Assembly (NCBI GenBank): GCA_050955045.1
Contig: JBPBQV010000003.1
Span: 58,531 to 122,530, forward strand
Reading direction: 5' to 3'
Length of the DNA stretch: 64,000 nt
Source of the DNA: Mucilaginibacter_A sp050955045
GTDB lineage: Bacteria; Bacteroidota; Bacteroidia; Sphingobacteriales; Sphingobacteriaceae
Positions 53,131-61,358 of this stretch are shown here, piece after piece. Positions within the stretch are counted from its first letter, which is position 1. Each line of letters starts with the position of its first letter. Position numbers and translations under genes: made by a program. The notes below the pieces were generated by a model, which saw only the letters and a program-made list of their open reading frames with translations, was not told the origin of the DNA and searched no databases.

Positions 53131-54651
53131 TTATTTATCTTTTACCGGCAACGTAAACCAGTGAAAACCATCGCGTGCAATTAAAGCTTCTGCAACTTCT
53201 GGTCCCCATGAATCCGAAGAATAATTTGGAAATTTAGAACTCTTTTTAGATTCCCAAACATTTAATATCGGCATAATCAGTGCCCAGGCAGCTTCAACCT
53301 GATCGGCACGCATAAACAGCGTTTGATCGCCCTGCATCGTATCTAATAACAAGGTTTCGTAAGCTTCAGGTGCTTGGTTGTCGTATGTTCCTTTGTAATC
53401 AAAAACCATATCAACCGTATTGATAACCATATCTACGCCTGGCCTTTTTGCCTGAACCTGTAAACGGATACTCATTTCTGGTTGTATGCTGATGATCAAA
53501 CGGTTTTGCTGCCAGCTTTCTGTAGCTTCTTCCGGGAAAACAGGATGAGGCACATCTTTAAACTGAATGGAAATTACAGATGCAGACTGATGCAACCGTT
53601 TGCCAGTACGTAAATAAAACGGAACACCTTGCCAGCGCCAGTTATCTACAAAAAACTTAACTGCTGCAAAAGTTTCTGTATTGGATTCAGGATTGACCTT
53701 GGCTTCCTGACGATAACCCGGCACTTCTTTACCTTCTATCCAACCTTTTCCATATTGGCCTCGAACTGCAGAGTTTTTTATATTTTCTGGTGTAAAACGA
53801 CGCATCGCATTTAAAACGTCTACTTTTTTGTTTCGGATTTCATCTGCATTGAAATTTACAGGGATTTCCATCGCCACCAAACAAAGCAATTGCAAAATAT
53901 GGTTCTGGATCATATCGCGCATTGCGCCGGCACCTTCGTAATAATCACCACGATCAGCTACACCTAATTGTTCAGTAACAGAAATCTGAACATGTTCAAT
54001 ATAATTTCGATTCCACAACGGCTCTAACAAAGAGTTTGCAAAACGGAAAGTCAGGATATTTTGAACGGTTTCTTTACCCAGATAATGATCGATGCGGTAA
54101 ATCTGCTTTTCTTCAAAAATACCTGCAAGCAGTTTATTTAAAGATTTGGCAGATTCTAAATCATGGCCAAAAGGTTTTTCAATTACAATACGTGTTCTTT
54201 CCGGATTGGTAGCTAATTTACTTTTAGAAATATTTTCTGCAATAATCGGGAAAAACTGAGGTGCCACGGCAAGGTAATAAATTACGTTTGCTTCCTGCTG
54301 CCACTCGTTTTCGTATTTTTTGATCAGTGTGCCAAATTCGTTATACGTTTCTGCATCATTCAAATCTGCGGCCTGGTAAACAATATTGTCAGAAAATTTT
54401 TGCCATTGTTCGGGGTTGGCTTTTCCATTCCGCGAAAATGAATTAATACCTTCCAGCAACTTAGCTTTAAAGTCATCATTAGAAAGTTTTGTTCTGCCTG
54501 TACCAATGATAGAAAAACGATCCGGAAGCCAATTATCTAAAAATAAATTATACAGTGCAGGAGTGATTTTGCGCCAGTTCAGATCGCCTGTACCACCAAA
54601 AATCACAAATATATTAGGTTGATTTTTAGCTATTTTCATTGTGTTGTTCAA
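53131..54651 (-). CDS. zwf: Glucose-6-phosphate 1-dehydrogenase
   Basis: 506 aa (or 502 from a second Met four codons in, MKIAKNQPN). NADP motif VIFGGTGDLNWRKI, substrate and catalytic motif RIDHYLGKETVQNI with the His just before Tyr, and EKPFGHDLESAKSLN. First step of the oxidative branch. Length fits the family. Between gnd and pgl; 34 bases after the gnd stop with a short repeat in the gap. Confidence 0.96.
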   Translation of the reverse strand: MNNTMKIAKNQPNIFVIFGGTGDLNWRKITPALYNLFLDNWLPDRFSIIGTGRTKLSNDDFKAKLLEGINSFSRNGKANPEQWQKFSDNIVYQAADLNDAETYNEFGTLIKKYENEWQQEANVIYYLAVAPQFFPIIAENISKSKLATNPERTRIVIEKPFGHDLESAKSLNKLLAGIFEEKQIYRIDHYLGKETVQNILTFRFANSLLEPLWNRNYIEHVQISVTEQLGVADRGDYYEGAGAMRDMIQNHILQLLCLVAMEIPVNFNADEIRNKKVDVLNAMRRFTPENIKNSAVRGQYGKGWIEGKEVPGYRQEAKVNPESNTETFAAVKFFVDNWRWQGVPFYLRTGKRLHQSASVISIQFKDVPHPVFPEEATESWQQNRLIISIQPEMSIRLQVQAKRPGVDMVINTVDMVFDYKGTYDNQAPEAYETLLLDTMQGDQTLFMRADQVEAAWALIMPILNVWESKKSSKFPNYSSDSWGPEVAEALIARDGFHWFTLPVKDK

Positions 54652-54672
54652 AATTTTTAATTAAAAATGGCT

Positions 54673-54686
54673 GATAAAAGAAGTAT
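54673..54686 (+). repeat. Short dispersed repeat touching the gnd stop codon
   Basis: GATAAAAGAAGTAT; its last T is the first base (plus strand) of the gnd stop. Confidence 0.75.
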
Positions 54687-56122
54687 CAATTATTGGTTTT
54701 GGCAGAAGGAATTGCTTGCCACTCGGTGTGGAAAAAGCCTTCCTGACCAACCAGTTCATAAGTATGTGCACCAAAAAAATCACGTTGTGCCTGGATTAAA
54801 TTAGATGGCATATTTTTGGTACGGAAAGTTTCAAAATAACTTAAACAAGAGCCGTAAGCAGGAATAGCAATGCCGGATTTTGCTGCTGCTGCAACAACTT
54901 CACGTATAGCGGTTTGTGTTTCTTTAATCAAACCCTGCACTGTTTCATCCAGTAAAAGAAGCTCCAGATTATCATTGTGATGGAATGCTTTCGTAATTAT
55001 ATTTAAAAACTCTGAACGAATAATACATCCACCTCTCCAAATACTGGCAATATCGCCTAAATCTAACTTATAATGATAATCAAAAGATGCTTTAAAAAGC
55101 AAGTGCATCCCTTGTGTATAAGTCATGATCATATTAAAATAGAAGGCCTGCTCTAAAGTGTTTAAAAACTCATCTTTGTTTTCTGCCATTAAAGGAAGCT
55201 CGTCTGCATAAAATTCGGATAATTTTATACGTAAAGCTTTGTATTTGGAAAGATCACGCATGGAAACAGCCATATCAATAGTTGGCAGCGGAATTTCCAG
55301 ATCCATAGCAATTTGAGAAGTCCACTTGCCTGTTCCTTTTGCACGAGCTTCATCTTTTATACTGTTTACCAATAAGTTATCAGTACCATCTTTTTTAAAG
55401 GCGAAAATATCTTTGGTGATTTCGAGCAGATAAGATTTTAATCGGCCTTCATTCCATTTAGCAAACACTTGCTGAATGGATTGATCATCCATATTCAATC
55501 CTTTTTGCATGATTTCATACGTTTCGGCAATCAGTTGCATCAAACCATACTCAATACCGTTATGAACCATTTTTACAAAATGGCCGGATGCACCGGGACC
55601 AATATAAGTAACACAAGGCTCATCATCTACTTTTGCTGCTATAGCTTCAAAAATATTTTTTACATGCCGATAAGCTTCTTTATCGCCGCCCGGCATCATG
55701 CTCGGGCCGTTACGTGCACCTTCTTCTCCGCCAGAAATCCCCATTCCAAAAAAATGAAGTTTTTTGGAATTCAAATAATCTACACGACGATTGGTATCTG
55801 TAAAGTGAGAGTTTCCACCGTCTATAATAATATCGCCTTCTTCCATCAACGGAATAAGGTCTTCTATTACACTATCAACAATTTTTCCGGCCGGAACCAG
55901 CATCATTAAAGCACGCGGCGTTTGCAAACTACTTATAAATTCAGGTAGAGATTTAAACCCTTTTACAGGTTTTCCTTCGCCCTCTTTTTCAAGTAAAGCA
56001 ACCTTTTCTGTGTCTTTATCATAGCCTGCACCCAAAAAATCATGATCGGTCATGTTAAGCAGTAAATTTCTGCCCATCGTTCCCAATCCGATCATTCCAA
56101 ACGTATATTTAGTATCCTCCAT
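54686..56122 (-). CDS. gnd: 6-Phosphogluconate dehydrogenase (decarboxylating)
   Basis: 478 aa. NADP-binding GLGTMGRNLLLNM, IIDGGNSHFTDT, the substrate motif MGISGGEEGARNGPSMMPGG, and GHFVKMVHNGIEYG with catalytic Lys. Long (NADP, homodimer) form. The start is 10 bases after the HAD gene stop. Oxidative branch step three. Confidence 0.96.
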   Translation of the reverse strand: MEDTKYTFGMIGLGTMGRNLLLNMTDHDFLGAGYDKDTEKVALLEKEGEGKPVKGFKSLPEFISSLQTPRALMMLVPAGKIVDSVIEDLIPLMEEGDIIIDGGNSHFTDTNRRVDYLNSKKLHFFGMGISGGEEGARNGPSMMPGGDKEAYRHVKNIFEAIAAKVDDEPCVTYIGPGASGHFVKMVHNGIEYGLMQLIAETYEIMQKGLNMDDQSIQQVFAKWNEGRLKSYLLEITKDIFAFKKDGTDNLLVNSIKDEARAKGTGKWTSQIAMDLEIPLPTIDMAVSMRDLSKYKALRIKLSEFYADELPLMAENKDEFLNTLEQAFYFNMIMTYTQGMHLLFKASFDYHYKLDLGDIASIWRGGCIIRSEFLNIITKAFHHNDNLELLLLDETVQGLIKETQTAIREVVAAAAKSGIAIPAYGSCLSYFETFRTKNMPSNLIQAQRDFFGAHTYELVGQEGFFHTEWQAIPSAKTNN

Positions 56123-56132
56123 TTTTTTAATT

Positions 56133-56750
56133 TTAAAGTTGTGATTTAATATTTTCTATTATTGCTTTAGTTGTTTCAAATCCTGTATGATGAAAAACAT
56201 TCATTCCTGTTCTTCGTGCAACTTCTACCAGCATTGGCCGATCATCAAAATAATAACACTGCCGTGGATCAGCCTGAGCAACGCCCATCGCTAATTTAAA
56301 AATGGAAGGATCTGGTTTGCGCATACCAACATCGCACGAAGAAATGAAAGCATCGAAACAGCGGTGTAAACCAAATTTTTTGATGCGATAATTGTTCATC
56401 TCTCTTCCTTCATTGTTAATGGAGATGATGCGAAAACCGCAATCTTTTTTCCAATCTGATAACCAAGCCAGCAAATCCGGAAGTTCTTTTGATTCTGAAA
56501 AAACAAAAGATTTAAAATCTTCTCTGGTGAAGTTTCGGGGATGATTAAAAACTACGGTATCCAGATATTCGTCCAGCGTAATTTTGCCAATTTCGTAGAT
56601 ATTAAAAATAAGATTATGCAAAGCTTCCATTTCTGCATAATCTATTTCAAAAATTTTTGCTGCCAGCTGTCGCGATTCGTGTCCCCAACCATTGGTTAAC
56701 AAAACTCCGCCTATGTCTAAAAACAAAATTTTGGGATAACCAGCTTCCAT
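56133..56750 (-). CDS. HAD family hydrolase
   Basis: 205 aa, subfamily IA: motif I FLDIGGVLL (nucleophile Asp, the second Asp of DxD is Gly as in YihX-like phosphatases), motif II ISINN, motif III GMRKPDPSIF with Lys, motif IV YYFDDRP. Likely a sugar-phosphate or nucleotide phosphatase. Lies between tal and gnd with 9-10 base gaps, so it is part of the operon; the precise substrate is unknown. Confidence 0.86.
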   Translation of the reverse strand: MEAGYPKILFLDIGGVLLTNGWGHESRQLAAKIFEIDYAEMEALHNLIFNIYEIGKITLDEYLDTVVFNHPRNFTREDFKSFVFSESKELPDLLAWLSDWKKDCGFRIISINNEGREMNNYRIKKFGLHRCFDAFISSCDVGMRKPDPSIFKLAMGVAQADPRQCYYFDDRPMLVEVARRTGMNVFHHTGFETTKAIIENIKSQL

Positions 56751-56759
56751 TATTGGGAT

Positions 56760-57857
56760 TTAAGTTAAAGCGTTTTTTTGTTTTTCGATAGCGGCCAGCA
56801 ACTTATCATAAGGCTGATTAAATTTTTCAATTCCTTCATCCTCCAATTGTTGTGTTATTGCATCTAAATCAATGCCTGCTGTTTTTATCTGTTCTAAAGT
56901 GGCAGTTGCTTTATCCAAATCTGTTTCCAAAGTATCTTTTGCATTTCCATGATCGCGGAAAGCAACTAAAGTATCCATAGGAATGGTATCAACTGTATCT
57001 TTACCAATCAAAGCTTCTACATATTTCACATCAGAAAAAGCAGGATCTTTACTGCCGGTACTTGCCCAAAGCAAACGTTGCGGTTTAGCACCTTTTTCTA
57101 CTAATTTTTTAAAGCGATCACTACTGAAAACTCTTTTATAGATTTCATAAGCTTTTTTTGCAGATGCAATAGCTACTTCGCCTTTTAAATTGTCTAATCC
57201 TTTTTCTTTCAATAAAGGATCAACAGCAACATCAATACGGCTTAAAAAGAAACTTGCTACAGAGGAAACATATTCAATTGCTTTGCCTGCGGCTGCACGT
57301 TCTTCCAAACCAGAAATATAAGCTTCGGTAACGGCTTCATATCTTTCCAAACCAAAAAGCAAGGTAACATTGATGTTTAAACCTTCTGCAATACATTTCT
57401 GAATAGCGGGCAAACCTTCTTTCGTTCCCGGAATTTTAATCATCACGTTATCTTTATGCACCGCTTTCCAAAGCTCCAAAGCTTGTTTGGTTGTGGCTTC
57501 GGTATCAGTTGCAAAACGAGGCGATACTTCCAAACTTACATAACCATCCGCACCTTTTACTTCATCTTCGTAAACCTGCATAAACATATCGGCAGCACGT
57601 TTAATATCTTCTACTGCAACACCGTAAAAAATATCATCATTGCTTTTGCCTTCTTTAGCTAATTTTACAATATCTGCATCATAATCAGAACTGCTGCTAA
57701 AAGCTTTTTCGAAAATTGCCGGGTTTGAGGTTACACCTCTTACGCCATCTTCTGTGATTAATTTTTGCATATCGCCAGAATCCATGATTCTGCGATCGAT
57801 AAAATCAAGCCAGATACTCTGACCCAATTCATGTATTTGTTTTACTCTATTTGACAT
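56760..57857 (-). CDS. tal: Transaldolase
   Basis: 365 aa. GQSIWLDFIDRRIMDSGDM at the start, the TSNPAIFEKAF motif (RGVTSNPAIF), and the Schiff-base lysine in VMIKIPGTKEGLPAI. NVTLLFGLERYEAV and SSVASFFLSRIDVAVD are conserved. This is the longer tal form found in actinobacteria and Bacteroidota. Non-oxidative branch. A short repeat (57862-57875) lies immediately upstream of the start. Confidence 0.95.
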   Translation of the reverse strand: MSNRVKQIHELGQSIWLDFIDRRIMDSGDMQKLITEDGVRGVTSNPAIFEKAFSSSSDYDADIVKLAKEGKSNDDIFYGVAVEDIKRAADMFMQVYEDEVKGADGYVSLEVSPRFATDTEATTKQALELWKAVHKDNVMIKIPGTKEGLPAIQKCIAEGLNINVTLLFGLERYEAVTEAYISGLEERAAAGKAIEYVSSVASFFLSRIDVAVDPLLKEKGLDNLKGEVAIASAKKAYEIYKRVFSSDRFKKLVEKGAKPQRLLWASTGSKDPAFSDVKYVEALIGKDTVDTIPMDTLVAFRDHGNAKDTLETDLDKATATLEQIKTAGIDLDAITQQLEDEGIEKFNQPYDKLLAAIEKQKNALT

Positions 57858-57861
57858 GATA

Positions 57862-57875
57862 ATACTTCTTTTATA
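57862..57875 (-). repeat. Short dispersed repeat between rpiB and tal
   Basis: Minus strand TATAAAAGAAGTAT in the 21 bases between the rpiB stop and the tal start. Confidence 0.7.
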
Positions 57876-57878
57876 AGG

Positions 57879-58322
57879 TTATTTTTCTATTTGATGTACT
57901 TTTTCCAGCCGGCGTAAGTGCCGTTCCGCGCCGATAAATTCAGCTTTTAAAAACGAGGTTACCAGTTCTTGTGCAACGTTAAATCCAACAACACGTCCGC
58001 CAATAGTCATCACGTTCATATCATCATCTTCTACACCTTGATGGGCAGAAAAATGATCAGTAATTAAAGCCGCACGAACGCCAGAAACTTTGTTGGCAGC
58101 AATGCAGGCACCAACGCCGCTACCGCAAACGGCGATTCCACGTTCTACTTCTTTGCTGGAAACCGCTTTTGCCAATGGGATAACATAATCTGGAAAATCA
58201 TCCAGCTGAATTAACTCATTCGCACCAAAATCAACAACTTCATGACCCAAGCCTTTAAGATAATCGCGAAGCATTTCTTTCAGCTCAAAACCACCATGAT
58301 CCGCCGCAATTCCAACTTTCAT
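57879..58322 (-). CDS. rpiB: Ribose 5-phosphate isomerase B
   Basis: 147 aa. MKVGIAADHGGFELKEML start, the catalytic Cys in VCGSGVGACIAANKV and the His in NVMTIGGRVVG region (AHQGVEDDDMNVMTIGG). Interconverts ribose 5-phosphate and ribulose 5-phosphate. Preceded by a paired repeat on its upstream side. Confidence 0.95.
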   Translation of the reverse strand: MKVGIAADHGGFELKEMLRDYLKGLGHEVVDFGANELIQLDDFPDYVIPLAKAVSSKEVERGIAVCGSGVGACIAANKVSGVRAALITDHFSAHQGVEDDDMNVMTIGGRVVGFNVAQELVTSFLKAEFIGAERHLRRLEKVHQIEK

Positions 58323-58340
58323 TTTTATTAATTTTAGGTT

Positions 58341-58383
58341 GATAAAAGAAGCATCATTAATTTTTGCAGATGCTTCTTTTATC
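58341..58383. repeat. Inverted pair between tkt and rpiB, GA type
   Basis: GATAAAAGAAGCAT (58341-58354) and ATGCTTCTTTTATC (58370-58383), 14 perfect pairs with a 15-base loop, in the 69-base gap between tkt and rpiB. Confidence 0.88.
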
Positions 58384-58391
58384 GGTAAAAT

Positions 58392-60404
58392 TTATGCGAT
58401 TAAAGCTTTAGCTTTTTCAACAACATTCTCTACTGTAAAACCAAAAAGTTTATACAATTCTTCTGCTGGAGCAGATTCTCCAAAAGTGTGCATTCCGATA
58501 ATATCACCTTCATCAGAAACATATTTATGCCAGCCCAATGTTGAAGCCATTTCTACAGCCAAACGTTTTTTCAGGTTTTTCGGGAAAACACTTTCTTTAT
58601 AAGCAGCATCTTGTTTTTCAAACAATTCCCAAGATGGCATACTGATTACACGAGCAGCAATGCCTTCTTCCTGTAATTTTGCCTGTGCTTTCATCACCAG
58701 TTCTACTTCAGAACCTGTTGCAATCAGCAATAATTGCGGATTTTCTACATCTGATAAAATGTAAGCTCCTTTTTCCAATTGGGTAGCTTTACCGTATTTT
58801 TCCTGGTCAATTGTTTGCAAGCCTTGACGAGTTAATACCAAGATTACCGGACCGCCAACATGCTCAATTGCTACGCGCCAGGCTTGTGCAGTTTCGTTAG
58901 CATCAGCAGGGCGAATTAAAACTGTATTTGGAATAGAACGCAAAGAAATCAATTGCTCTACTGGCTGGTGCGTTGTTCCATCCTCACCCAGACCAATACT
59001 ATCATGTGTATAAATAAAAATCGGTTTAATTTTCATGATCGCTGCCAAACGGATTGGCGGGCGCATGTATTCAGAGAAAATCAGGAAGGTTGCACCGAAA
59101 GGAATAATACCTTTGGTTAAAGCCATGCCGTTTAAAGCAGAACCCATTGCGTGTTCGCGAATACCGAAGTGGAAATTTCTTCCAGTTCTATCCTCAGCAG
59201 TAAATGATTCGTATTTTTTCAGGTTAGTTTCTGTAGATGGAGCCAAATCCGCAGCACCACCAATCAAACCAGGTAAAACCGGCGCTATAGCATTTAATAC
59301 TTCTCCTGAGGCTTTACGGGTTGCAATTTTACCAGCATCTGCTTTGTAAGTTGGAATGGTATCTTGCCAGCCTTCCGGTAATTTACCGCTACTCAATAAT
59401 TCAAATTCGGCAGCTAATTCCGGAAATTCTTTTTTGTACTCTGCATACTGCTCGTTCCATTTTTCTTCTTTTTCTCCACCTTTTCTTCCACATTCCAAAT
59501 AATATTCGGATACTTCTTCAGGCACATAAAAAAACTGCTCCGGATCAAAGCCCATTCCTTCTTTTACTAGCTTCACTTCTTTTTCGCCCAGCGGAGAACC
59601 GTGTGCTCCCGGTGTATCCACTTTATTTGGACTGCCGTAAGCTAAATGCGTACGAACTTTAATCAAGGATGGCTTACGGATTTCGATTTTAGCATTATGC
59701 ACAGCAGCTCTAATTGCTGCAACATCATTGCCATCATCTACTACCTGTACATGCCAGCCATAAGCTACAAAACGGGCAGCCACATCTTCGGTGAAAGCAA
59801 TATCAGTATCACCTTCAATAGAAATGTGGTTGTCATCATATAAATAAATCAGGTTACCTAATTCTAATTGAGATGCCATAGATGCTGCTTCGGAAGTTAC
59901 ACCTTCCATCATATCACCATCACTACAGATCGCAAAAATTTTGTAATCAAATAAATGAAATTCGGGTTTGTTATAACGTCCGGCTAAATGTTTTTGCCCA
60001 ATAGCGAAACCTACACCATTTGCAAAGCCTTGTCCTAATGGACCAGTTGTAACATCAATTCCGGGAGCCAAACCATATTCCGGGTGGCCTGCTGTTTTAC
60101 TGTGTAACTGACGGAAATTTTTCAGGTCATCCATAGAAAGATCATAACCGGTAAGGTGCAAATAGCAATATTGCAACATACAGCCATGCCCGGCAGAAAG
60201 GATAAAACGATCGCGATTAGCCCATTCCGGATTTTTAGGATTGTAATACATTTCCTCAGACCATAAAACATGAGCCATCGGCGCAGCGCCCATCGGCATA
60301 CCCGGATGACCGGAATTGGCTTTTTGAACACCATCAACGGCCAAAATTCTTACCGTATCAATGGCCAGCTGTTCAAGGTCTGTTGTTCCTACATTTACTT
60401 TCAT
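58392..60404 (-). CDS. tkt: Transketolase
   Basis: 670 aa. Thiamine-diphosphate binding SDGDMMEGVTSEAASMASQ, QKANSGHPGMPMGAAPMAHVL near the start, catalytic region FGIREHAMGSALNGMALTKG, THDSIGLGEDGTTHQPVEQL. Full-length class. Transfers two-carbon units in the non-oxidative branch. 42 bases after the sugar-kinase gene; the hairpin of paired repeats after its stop may act as a partial terminator. Confidence 0.96.
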   Translation of the reverse strand: MKVNVGTTDLEQLAIDTVRILAVDGVQKANSGHPGMPMGAAPMAHVLWSEEMYYNPKNPEWANRDRFILSAGHGCMLQYCYLHLTGYDLSMDDLKNFRQLHSKTAGHPEYGLAPGIDVTTGPLGQGFANGVGFAIGQKHLAGRYNKPEFHLFDYKIFAICSDGDMMEGVTSEAASMASQLELGNLIYLYDDNHISIEGDTDIAFTEDVAARFVAYGWHVQVVDDGNDVAAIRAAVHNAKIEIRKPSLIKVRTHLAYGSPNKVDTPGAHGSPLGEKEVKLVKEGMGFDPEQFFYVPEEVSEYYLECGRKGGEKEEKWNEQYAEYKKEFPELAAEFELLSSGKLPEGWQDTIPTYKADAGKIATRKASGEVLNAIAPVLPGLIGGAADLAPSTETNLKKYESFTAEDRTGRNFHFGIREHAMGSALNGMALTKGIIPFGATFLIFSEYMRPPIRLAAIMKIKPIFIYTHDSIGLGEDGTTHQPVEQLISLRSIPNTVLIRPADANETAQAWRVAIEHVGGPVILVLTRQGLQTIDQEKYGKATQLEKGAYILSDVENPQLLLIATGSEVELVMKAQAKLQEEGIAARVISMPSWELFEKQDAAYKESVFPKNLKKRLAVEMASTLGWHKYVSDEGDIIGMHTFGESAPAEELYKLFGFTVENVVEKAKALIA

Positions 60405-60446
60405 TATTTTTAATTATAAAAAGGGTTTAAGATCAGTACATTTTTA

Positions 60447-61178
60447 TTATTTACGAAGCGCGTTTTCATCCTGCTGCCACAACCTTGGCCCGCCTTTGAT
60501 GCCTTCGCGATTAGAAACTATTTTAATATTATCGTCTAGTTTAAAATCTATTTCGCTTGAATTTCCTCCTCCAATGTATAAAAAATCGTAGTTAAAAACT
60601 GTTTTTAAAACATCAAGCACTTTTTTTACACGTTTGTTCCAGCGGTCATCGCCAATATCATGATAAGCTTTATCACCCAAATACTCATCGTAAGTTCCTT
60701 TTTTGCTAAATGGATGATGCGCCAGTTCTAAATGCGGCAGCAAAAAACCATCCTTAAAAAAAGCTGTTCCAAAACCGGTGCCAAGTGTAATTACCATTTC
60801 AAAACCTTTTCCACCAATAACGCCCATTCCCTGCATATCCGCATCATTTACCACAATGGCGTCTTTACCCAAATTGTCTTTTAACAATTTTTGCAAATCA
60901 GTTTGCTTCCAAAGATCGGTTCCCAAATTTGGTGCGGTAAAAACAGTACCGTTTTTGATGTAACCAGGGAAACCGGCAGAAATAACATCATAAGCCGGAA
61001 AGTTTTTGGTGAGGGTTTTGATGGCTTCCAAAACCGTATCGGGAGAAGCCGGACTTGGCGTCGGAATTTTTTCGTAATCTTTAATAGATTTTCCTTCCGG
61101 ATCTAAAACGGTAGCTTTAATATGAGAACCACCTATATCAATACAAAGGATTTTTTGAGGATGAGAAGAATTTTGCAT
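60447..61178 (-). CDS. ROK-type glucokinase (polyphosphate glucokinase-like)
   Basis: 243 aa. ATP/phosphate motif CIDIGGSHIKATVLD, the catalytic VVNDADMQG with Asp and the LGTGFGTAFFKDG motif. It lacks the Cys-rich zinc motif of many ROK kinases and repressors and is short, as in strictly polyphosphate-dependent glucokinases. Making glucose 6-phosphate would feed Zwf directly, and its place as the first gene of the pentose-phosphate cluster fits. Confidence 0.85.
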   Translation of the reverse strand: MQNSSHPQKILCIDIGGSHIKATVLDPEGKSIKDYEKIPTPSPASPDTVLEAIKTLTKNFPAYDVISAGFPGYIKNGTVFTAPNLGTDLWKQTDLQKLLKDNLGKDAIVVNDADMQGMGVIGGKGFEMVITLGTGFGTAFFKDGFLLPHLELAHHPFSKKGTYDEYLGDKAYHDIGDDRWNKRVKKVLDVLKTVFNYDFLYIGGGNSSEIDFKLDDNIKIVSNREGIKGGPRLWQQDENALRK

Positions 61179-61273
61179 GTTTGAGAAAAATTTCTGAAAT
61201 GTAATATTATTATGCTAACTCAGCTGCATATAAATACAATCCAGGTGATTTTCTGTTTGTTATTTATTAATGC

Positions 61274-61309
61274 TATAAAAGAAGCATCAATTAAACAGCT
61301 TCTTTTACC
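61274..61309. repeat. Imperfect inverted pair between pyrF and the glucokinase gene
   Basis: TATAAAAGAAGCAT (61274-61287) and AGCTTCTTTTACC (61297-61309), one GA-type pair with mismatches. It lies in the upstream region of the sugar-kinase gene. Confidence 0.6.
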
Positions 61310-61358
61310 AATATAAATTCTACAATTTATAGAATTGATTAAACAGGTACTTAATTAT

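Noticed and set aside
55469..55909. 146-codon plus-strand frame inside gnd
   Set aside because: Antisense shadow of a housekeeping gene.
56700..56750. HAD hydrolase apparently lacking the second catalytic Asp (DIGGVL)
   Set aside because: Gly at this position is found in active subfamily IA members such as YihX-like phosphatases, so it is not evidence of an inactive enzyme.
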